Source: Echria macrotheca (Eukaryota; Ascomycota; Sordariomycetes; Sordariales; Schizotheciaceae). From it: DNA of 64,000 nt. The stretch covers positions 310,001-374,000 of the forward strand of contig MU839843.1 of the NCBI GenBank assembly GCA_030411725.1, read 5' to 3'. Within the stretch, counting starts at the first letter, position 1. Each line of letters opens with the position of its first letter. This document shows, one piece after another, positions 58,001 to 64,000 of this stretch. The notes below the pieces were generated by a model. It made no database searches, was not told the origin of the DNA, and saw only the letters and a program-made list of their open reading frames with translations. A program made the position numbers and the translations under genes.

Positions 58001-60703
58001 CACCTCTGCTCGTCGCCGCAGGCTGCGGAAAAGCTGAGGCGGTAGATTGCTTTTTGAAATTAGGGGCCAGTATTAACGCCGAGGACGACGGGGGGTGGTG
58101 CGCTTTGCACCACGCAGCTGGCTCTGGCAGCGTCGAGACGCTGAACCGTCTCCTCGACAAATACCCTGAAAGCACCGACAAGAGTAGAACGACACGGATT
58201 CCACCGGGACGTACTGCGTTGCATATTGCAGCCAAGTCTACCAAAGAGGGCGTATCCGATGTACTACAGCGTCTCATAGAGTGGGGATGCGACCTGGAAG
58301 CCCGCGATGGCACCTCCCAGGAAAGCACTCCCCTCTGTCTTGCAGTGACGTTTGGCACAGCTGACAACGTCAAGACATTGATTCGGGCCGGTGCAGACCC
58401 CGCTGGGGAGACAAGCAGAGGTCTTGCCCCATTTCACTTGTCAGTTGACAATCCTGAGATGCTGAAACTGCTCATCGAGCAAGGGATCGATGTAAACAAG
58501 ACATCGGCGACCAGGAGTACGGCCTTGCACTATGCGTGTGCTTGCAAAAACCCCTTGGAGCCCGTCAAAATTCTTCTTGAACATCACTTGCGTCCAGACG
58601 ACAAGGACAAAGACGATACGACCCCTATTCACATCTGCTGCACGAATGATGCTCCCGGCGCCAAGGACGCGCTAGAGAAACTTCTTTTGGCGGCGGCGCC
58701 AGCGACATCAAATGAGGATGGAGACGCCGGGACGAAACGTATCGGAGATGTCTATCAGCAGAAAACTATCGATGGTAACACACCTCTCCACCTGGCCGCA
58801 GAAAGCGGGTTGGTGGACCTCATGGGTGTGCTGATTGCCAACATCAAGAGCATCGACAAGGACAATAACGAGGCGAGTTTGCTGCGCTGGGCCACGGAGG
58901 CCACCAACAAGGCTGGTTGGACACCTTTGCAACGCGCTGCTATCGCCGGCCAGGTGGATGCCGTGCGCTGTCTCATTGTCGAAGCGAGCGCCGACCCCAA
59001 CTTTCGTGCCCACGACTCTCCAAGGCGGATGACACCCCTGACAGCGGCAATCTGTTCCAGCCCAGATGGATCAGACGACGTTGTGGCCTATCTAATGTCT
59101 CGTAACGATATTGCAGTGAACGGGCTCCCAGGAGACCAATACCGGCCGCTCGGGGGCGCCATCTTCTTCGGCAAGACGGCGCTGATCGAAACACTACTCT
59201 GTAGGCCCGATATCGATGTGAACACTAAAGAAGAGGGTAGCCTTATGACGCCGCTCCTCGTCGCGGCCAGACACGGAACACCTGACATCCTCAAGTTACT
59301 CCTTGAGCAGGGCGCCGACCTAGCGGCCCACTCGGCCGACAATGCGAGCGTCCTATTGCACGCAATTTATAACTACCGCCCGGAAGTCGCCATCCAAGTG
59401 ATACGTGTGCTCTTTGACAGTAACGCTGCCAAGATGGTGGAGCTGTCGCGCGAGACGGTGATCCGCGGACGGACCCCGCTACAACTGTGTCTGGAGAGAC
59501 GAAGGTCCCGCGGCATGGCTGATATCGCTCTACTGCTCGTGGAAAAAGGAGCCTGGATCGGCTATGACGAAGCCAACGCAGGAGTGTGGCCTCCCATCAT
59601 CAGCGCCGCCCTGCTGCGCGAGGACGTGCTGGTCGCCATCCTAGATCGATACGGGGATTCGATCAGACAAACGATGGAGCAGCAACCACTGGACAAGCGC
59701 CGGATCCGGGGCATCCAAGGATTGCGAGTAGCCGTCGAGGCAGGAAGCTTGAACCTGTGGAACTACTTGTCTTCGGAGTATCTGCCCATGGCGATCGCCG
59801 AACGGGACCAAGACGGCTGGACTCTAGAGGATGAGGCTCAGCAGTGCAAGTCGGAGAATGCGGGAACATTACTGGAGCAAATAAAGCTTGCAACACCGTC
59901 AAAAAAGACAACTGCAATTCCTATAACGGCGGGGACAGCTTCGAGTCAGTATAAAGCACCTTACGCCATGACTTCCGTCAGCGCTTGGGACTACCCCGAA
60001 GACCCTTCCGTTTTGTGTATATCTGCTGATGGGCTACGTATCGAGTACAATAGTAAATCACCTATGCATCAACCCAGACTCTTTACCTTCACATTCTAAT
60101 CTTATTTGGTTACAGATGCAGATCGACATGAGCCGGTTACCGTCCGGGCCAATCACCCCTTTCTGCCCTGCGGGAGTGGGACCAGCTACTTCGAAGTACT
60201 CATCGAGGAGGCCTCGCCTGCTCTAGAAACTGCTTCCGATGAGGAGGAAAGGAGACAGCGAGAAAACGAGCTATGCGTTGCCGTCGGCCTCTGCGGCGAG
60301 TTTGCCGACCTGAGCTACGCGCTGCCCGGGTGGAACCGCTACTCGTTCGCGTACCACGGGGACAACGCCGCGTTCTACCAGGAGGACGGCGGAACCGAGA
60401 GGGAAAAGCTTGGGTCGTGCTTTGGAGCAGTCGGCGACGTGGTCGGCTGCTGGTTTGGCTGGGAAGAGGCCGTCATGGAATTCTACGTGAATGGGAAACT
60501 GGCCGGTGAGCTTCCCCGTCTTTCAAGCGACTATTTTGCGGACGTTGGATTCACTTACGCTAACAATTATTACAGGGCGTCTGCAGTCACCCCGGTTCAG
60601 GAGAAAGCTGTATCCCGTCGTTGGTTTCCAGAGTGGCCACATCAAGGTGTCGGTCGACTTTGGGGCAACTCGGCCGGGGGGAGCGAGTCAGCCAACGGCG
60701 TGA
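52096..60703 (+). CDS. NACHT-ankyrin-SPRY receptor, interrupted by a 1-kb insert
   Basis: Exons: 52096-52172, 52212-52506, 52576-52635, 52718-52780, about 53019-53331 (start tentative), 53409-54562, 55573-60052, 60116-60505, 60576-60703. With the insert (54563-55572) left out this is about 2319 aa. The N-terminus resembles an alpha/beta-hydrolase or SesB-type signalling domain (RPIAFLCRGIGGLIVKK, SLSLASRNPQYFDIAFRT), but the GTPH block expected next is missing, so it may be degenerate. The NACHT has P-loop SGPPGSGKTS near 325 and Walker B LILTVDGHDECD near 440. After the winged-helix-like LMWALFAARPLTVQELAVAI come 20 or more ankyrin repeats (GRTALEIAAGTGTREIVKLL and similar) from about 870 to 2050. 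A C-terminal SPRY domain follows (SYFEVLIEE, VGLCGEFADL, GCWFGW, YPVVGF). One intron is GC-AG (52636-52717). As read, the insert stops translation nine residues in. It is either a pseudogene or needs the insert spliced out. Confidence 0.78.
54731..54771. repeat. Tandem repeat, 11-bp unit
   Basis: About four copies of CCCCTGAAGCA in direct succession inside the insert in the receptor gene. Confidence 0.85.
54840..55290. repeat. Degenerate direct repeats of a TTCCTACCTTGCA-like unit
   Basis: Variants of TGACTTCCTACCTTGCACC and CCGGCTTCCT recur many times across this part of the insert, with changing spacing. This resembles a decayed minisatellite. Confidence 0.7.
55466..55495. repeat. Perfect 30-bp palindrome
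   Basis: The sequence centred on CTGCAG reads the same on both strands for 30 bp and contains GATATCAAC in both orientations. The same GATATCAACGG motif stands near 54570 and 55436. Confidence 0.85.
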
Positions 60704-61183
60704 TCCAGCGGCATGCTGATACTCTGGGGACGGGCCTCGGGGTTGTACAGGTCGGCACGAATTGTCCTGTCGAAAGCGGCTCGTCCTTAGGACTCTAATG
60801 GTTACTGATTTTATGAAATTCTACCGCAAGACACTCTGCGGATCCTCAGCCTGTCGTTTTCAATGAACTCTACCCCGTGCTTTCGAGGAGCACGGGTCGG
60901 AATTTTCTGCACCGCGACGCAATGTAGAGGGTATTTTGAAGGTATAGTAGGGAAATTGTGATGGAAGAGAAATGCGGATGACTTCGAGGGGTCAAATAAT
61001 ATAATAGAACTAGCAAATAGGCCTAATAAACGTAATCTTTCAAATACCCCATAAAGAGAACTAAATTCATCGGCCTCAAATATTTAAGTGTTTTCTAAGC
61101 TTGTAAGAAAATTATGGAACAGAAACCGCAGGCGTAGAGTCATAGCCAGCCCAATACTTCTGGCGGAGTGGGTTCTGCCAGCG
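60704..61183. other. Convergent 3' intergenic region
   Basis: 480 bp between the convergent ends of the receptor and monooxygenase genes. The part from 60960 to 61090 is A+T-rich. A short hairpin, GTGCTTTCGAGGAGCAC, lies at about 60877-60893. No gene. Confidence 0.45.
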
Positions 61184-62981
61184 CTAGACGACCTCTTCCT
61201 GACCCAAACAGTGGTATTTACTCCCAAGCCCCACATTGTAGCTGAAGAGTCCATTTCCCCGTTTTGCATGTGGCTGAGAACCTTTTGGGGTCTCCCCTCG
61301 CCGTCGTCGCGAAGACAAGAGTTCCATCAGCGCCAGGGCAATCCTCTCCGCCCCAACCATCGCCCCGCCCAAGTTGGCAGCACCAGGACCGAGCCGTAGG
61401 GCCGCAAGCTTGCCGGTGACGAAGAGAGGCACCCCGTCTTTCCACATCAGATCGTCATTCAGACAGGGAAAGCCACCGAATCCTTGGATCGGATTGCTCG
61501 CCATCATCGTCTGGAGGTATCCCAGTGTGGAAAAGTCGGACTGCACGCCCGTGGCGAAGTAAATATAGTCCATCGGTGGGAGGTCGGGAATCGGCGGGTC
61601 TGTCGTGACGATCCAAGAGCCCGAGCCCGGCGACTTATTCTCCCGTCCGCACCCTCGGTACATGTAGTCCAGACCCACGATGGCCGTATTAGTGCGCAGC
61701 TTCACCCTCCCGCTCGAGACGTGCGCGTGTAGCCGCTTGGAGAAGGTAGGCGTCATGCTGCCCCCGCCCCTGGCGGCCTTGATCATCTGCAGCCGCTCCT
61801 CGTCCGAGTCGGCAGACCAGAACATGGCCTGCTGCACGTTGCGGTACTTGCTCATCCACTCCAGGTCGAGGTCGAACGGCTTGACGCGGAAGGGGCCGCG
61901 CATGATGTGCCAGACTGTTGTCACGCCTCGGCGCACGGCGAGGTCTGAGAGCTGTGATGATGTTAGGCCGCCTCCGACGACGAGGACGGTCGTCTGCTGT
62001 CCTGCGTTTATTTTCTTTTGGATGATGGGGTCTGGGAAGTGCTCGATGTGCATGCTGTGGCACATCTGGCGAGGTTTGGTGTCCGCTGGTGTGGCGGACG
62101 GGCAGGTTGTTGGGATCGCTGGGATCGTGGGCTTGTTGGCTGGTCCGACGGCTAGCACGACGACCTTTGCGTATCGGCGGCCCTTGTTTGAGTCTACTGT
62201 GAAGAGGGGTTCGCCGCCGGTGGACACGGCGTCGACTACCCCGAACTGTATGTCTAATACCGATTCCTTCTGCACTAGTCCGTTGATGAGGCCATATCGG
62301 CTGGCGACGGAGCGGGCATGCTCGGAGAAGAGCGACCGTGATGGATTGAAGTAGTCGGTGCGTTCTCGCTCGTTGATTTCACGCGGTTCAATGTCCCTGT
62401 CACATCCTGTTAGCCACCGTCGTGCGATAACATGCCCTGCCTGGCCACCTAGACTGGACTCTCTCTTACCCACCGCGACGGCCCTGTCTTTTCTTCCGAG
62501 CGTGCTTGCTAAGCTCCTTGCCGACGCAGTGTCTAATCTCGACAAGCTCATCCACCCTCTCGGTCTCATGTGCGAAAGCTAGAAGGGAGTCTCTTTCCCC
62601 GGGGTCCATGTGCCAAAACATAGGGCTGCGCAGATGCTGAATGTCGTACATCGTGAATAATCTGTCCCAGCGACTGAGCCATTGGTCGTTATCGGCGTCC
62701 AGAACTACGACGTCGAGCTCTGGCACTGGGACTTGGGGCCGACAGGAGACGCGGCCGTCTTTGACGTGTTTGGTTGCGATCCAGCGCTTGTGCTTCCGCA
62801 GCCACCAGTATCGACGGTGTTCCTCGTCGGTGAAGATTGGTGCAGGCGCTTGCTCGCGGAGTCTTGCTGCGACGGCCAGACCACATGGCCCTGCGCCGAT
62901 GATGATGACATCGTGGACGTCGGCCTGTTCTGACGAGCCGTCGGGCGCTACTGAATTCTGACTCCCAGGGCCGTCAGACAT
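61184..62981 (-). CDS. FAD-dependent monooxygenase-like oxidoreductase
   Basis: Exons 62470-62981 and 61184-62396 (73-bp intron, GTAAGA...GGCTAACAGG...GTGACAG) give 574 aa. An N-terminal FAD-binding Rossmann motif is clear: DVIIIGAGPCGLAVAARL at about 24-41. A second dinucleotide-binding motif, VLVVGGGLTSSQL, lies near 318-330 and would bind NADPH. The FAD-family ATG-like box appears as YIYFATGVQSD near 475. The order and length fit flavin-containing or N-hydroxylating monooxygenases of class B. No ornithine/lysine-specific signature is clear, so the substrate is unknown. No signal peptide. It is divergent from the methyltransferase gene, with 477 bp between starts. Confidence 0.85.
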
Positions 62982-63458
62982 CTTCCCAAAGACGTATTTG
63001 TCACAACTTGCTGTATGTAAAAGCTAGGAAGCCTACAGCGAAAGAGGCATTGTATTGTACAATAGCTGCGGATAGATATATTCCCCATGCCCAGAACATG
63101 CTCCGGTGGTTGCTTGCGGCATTGCTTGCCCAGTCGCGTACCTAAACGTGAGCACCTTGTTGGCTGCTCCTTTTCGGCCTGCTGCCGGCACCCGCAATCT
63201 TGACAGTCTCTCTGGCGTCTAACATTTCTCCGGGAGGCCCGTATCATCAAGGTTCATGCCGAGTGTGGGGTGGCCGGCTCGCTGGTTGCAGCTGGCCATC
63301 AAGGTTCTCATCATCGGAGACATACATCGAAAAGTATCCGGGAGGCTGTTCTGTACTTGATTGATAAATAATCGGATACGAGTGATCCTCTTCTTCATGG
63401 CATTCATTCCACCACCTCTCAGACAACAGTGATACTTGGGTTTATATCCATACTCAAC
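62982..63458. other. Divergent promoter region, monooxygenase / methyltransferase
   Basis: 477 bp between two divergent starts, suited to shared control of the two enzymes. No binding site could be identified with confidence. Confidence 0.45.
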
Positions 63459-64000
63459 ATGGCCCATGTTTCAACTACCGACACCTCGCCAGAGGCTGAA
63501 TCATTCGCAGAGAAGAATGCAAAGCACTTCAAGTAAGGCCGCTGATCGGCGCCTGCGACAGTTGAGAAAGGCGAAGCTGATATTTCTAAAGCAAAGTAAT
63601 CACCGGAGAGCTGCCGCAGTGGGTACGCGACCTCCACGGACAGATCACCGACTTTTTCAGGTCGCCTGAGTTCCTCCAGTGGCTCGCACTACCGGACCAC
63701 GGAGACGGCGGACGGCGCCTGCTCGACTATGCGTGCGGCGACGGCGTCGTCTCCCGGGCGCTCCAGCCGCACTTCGCATCGGTCCTCGGGGTCGACGTCT
63801 CGGGCGCCATGCTGGACAAGTACTCGGCAGCCGTAGCCAAACTTGGGCTCTCGCCAGACCAGATGCGCGCGGTGCGAGGCGACCTCCTCGCTGACGACGT
63901 GCAACCTACCGACCCGCCTCTGGCCGCGGACGCGCTGCTCGGTTTCGATCTCGTCGTGACGAGCATGGCGCTGCACCACTTTGAGGACCCCGGGACCGCC
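63459..64000 (+). CDS. Class I SAM-dependent methyltransferase, 3' part outside the window
   Basis: Exons 63459-63532 and 63592 to the right edge (59-bp intron, GTAAGG...CTAAAG; the acceptor at 63591 is the one that keeps frame). About 160 codons are seen. After a short N-terminal helix region come motif I LLDYACGDGVVSRAL, an acidic end of beta-2 in VLGVDVSGAMLDKY, and the post-I region FDLVVTSMALHHFED. Together these define a UbiE/Methyltransf-11-like class I fold that binds S-adenosylmethionine. The substrate cannot be told. Pairing with the divergent monooxygenase suggests a small metabolic unit. The ATG at 63459 opens the only frame that splices into the domain. Confidence 0.85.

Overview
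The window is nuclear DNA of a filamentous ascomycete, most likely a Sordariomycete. Genes carry short introns of about 40-150 bp with GT-AG ends and CTAAC/CTGAC-type branch points. Coding regions are G+C-rich. The protein families are typical Pezizomycotina ones: STAND/NACHT receptors, ankyrin-SPRY fusions, an Rxt3 deacetylase subunit, a fungal BET protein and Cln3/Btn1. The exon joins given here were worked out by reading frames and splice signals by hand. No transcript data were available.

Layout. Positions 1-1394 hold the 5' part of a minus-strand NACHT receptor with a DUF7708-like N-terminus. 2000-5342 is a 12-exon SNF2/RAD5-type ATPase. 6386-7858 is an MFS transporter, and 8373-10259 an FHA-like/kinase fusion. 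11947-24691 is mostly a housekeeping stretch: SDH assembly factor 4, Rxt3, a secreted GPI-type protein, an odd class II tRNA gene, Btn1, a GDSL-type membrane esterase and a small DUF6640-like membrane protein. 27751-40449 carries a BET double-bromodomain protein, a Utp12-domain (Utp5-like) ribosome biogenesis protein, and a 1461-residue disordered protein that I do not recognise. Between the last two lies a roughly 352-bp fold-back (MITE-like) element.

The right third is accessory in character. It has a small cysteine-rich secreted protein with a duplicated CX3C...YxACLxGC unit (44459-44944). Next come an unrecognised 317-residue protein divergent from an ankyrin-like/subtilisin (S8) protein (46447-51300), then a giant NACHT-ankyrin-SPRY receptor (52096-60703). 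The window closes with a flavin monooxygenase divergent from a SAM methyltransferase that runs off the right edge.

The most striking observation is inside the receptor. A 1008-bp repeat-rich insert flanked by TA/TA and ending in TCAGG...CCTGA splits the reading frame between the NACHT and ankyrin parts. Removing the insert with one TA restores the frame exactly. A GT-AG pair overlapping the insert could also splice it out in frame, at the cost of nine extra residues. Whether this is a broken receptor, an insertion polymorphism or a newly born intron can be decided with RNA reads. The second oddity is the tRNA at 19737-19909: well-folded class II ends, A73, a Pol III T-run, but an 88-bp hairpin-rich insert in the anticodon loop and an anticodon (GTT by position) that does not fit a class II tRNA.
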